DNA of 6,260 bases, from NCBI GenBank assembly GCA_946406305.1, contig CAMJKC010000101.1, positions 1 through 6,260 of the forward strand, in the 5' to 3' direction. The translations under genes were made by a program, and so were the position numbers. This document shows, one piece after another, positions 6,136 to 6,260 of this stretch (within the stretch, counting starts at the first letter, position 1; every line of letters begins with the position of its first letter). Under the pieces are notes generated by a model. The model searched no databases and was not told where the DNA came from. It saw nothing but the letters and a program-made list of their open reading frames with translations. This DNA is from an uncultured Lachnospiraceae bacterium (lineage in GTDB: Bacteria > Bacillota > Clostridia > Lachnospirales > Lachnospiraceae).

Positions 6136-6258
6136 TCAATCAATATGATATGCCTCATAACTATTGTTTATTTTTTCACTATCTGGTATATCTAATGTTA
6201 TTTCACCATATCTTCTTTTTATATATGTTTTATAATTACCACACACATCATAAAACTT
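6136..6258 (-). CDS. C-terminal end of an unrecognised protein, cut by the window edge
   Basis: The last 40 codons of a frame that stays open to the window end and stops at TGA 6138-6136. The visible part includes KFYDVCGNYKTYIKRRYGEI, then a Pro/Asp-containing segment and a final YEAYHID. Its composition (Tyr, Lys, Ile, Asp rich, A/T-ending codons) matches the neighbouring genes, and the other minus frames stop quickly here, which supports real coding. I do not recognise the family. It lies 136 nt upstream of the dGTPase-like gene on the same strand and could share a transcript, although the inverted repeat between them may mark a separate promoter region. Confidence 0.55.
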   Translation of the reverse strand, partial: KFYDVCGNYKTYIKRRYGEITLDIPDSEKINNSYEAYHID

Positions 6259-6260
6259 GC

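Noticed and set aside
1..6260. CRISPR arrays, tRNA or rRNA genes, and insertion sequences.
   Set aside because: No regularly spaced repeats, no tRNA-like conserved TTCGA/T-loop context with an acceptor stem, and no transposase motifs or terminal repeats were seen on reading both strands.

Overview
The window is very A+T-rich (roughly a quarter G+C by eye). Every gene I can support lies on the minus strand, so transcription runs from position 6260 toward position 1. Codon use is strongly A/T-ending, and several starts have clear AGGAG-type Shine-Dalgarno sites. With an EpsN-like sugar aminotransferase and a DUF4163/DUF3298-type lipoprotein, this suggests a low-GC anaerobic Bacillota bacterium (Clostridia, Lachnospiraceae-like). 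Brachyspira or a similar AT-rich lineage is not excluded.

Layout in the direction of transcription: (1) 6258-6136, the last 40 residues of an unrecognised protein cut by the window edge; (2) 5999-4077, a 640-residue HD-domain dNTP triphosphohydrolase (dGTPase family) starting at TTG behind a perfect Shine-Dalgarno site, with an N-terminal extension carrying four cysteines; (3) 4076-3709, a gene-free stretch with an intrinsic terminator at 3882-3841 and a perfect consensus promoter; (4) 3708-2413, an AAA ATPase with a C-terminal DUF4143 domain, predicted to be made from a leaderless mRNA; (5) 2337-1996, a small minimal nucleotidyltransferase (MNT); (6) 2006-1801, overlapping it, a small helical partner gene that looks frameshifted and sits where a HEPN partner would be expected; (7) 1774-923, a secreted lipoprotein; (8) 796-2, a DegT/DnrJ/EryC1/StrS aminotransferase, incomplete at its C-terminus, probably the first visible gene of a surface-glycan locus.

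The stretch from 6000 to about 1800 reads as an accessory region of defence or stress-type genes (dNTP hydrolase, DUF4143 ATPase, MNT plus partner) next to a cell-surface polysaccharide locus. No gene here proves a working defence system, and the MNT partner appears broken. The firmest unusual observation is regulatory. The ATPase gene has TTGACA-17 bp-TATAAT placed so that the expected transcription start falls on the A of its ATG. A perfect 10-bp inverted repeat overlaps the -35 box. No transposase, integrase, CRISPR array, tRNA or rRNA was recognised.
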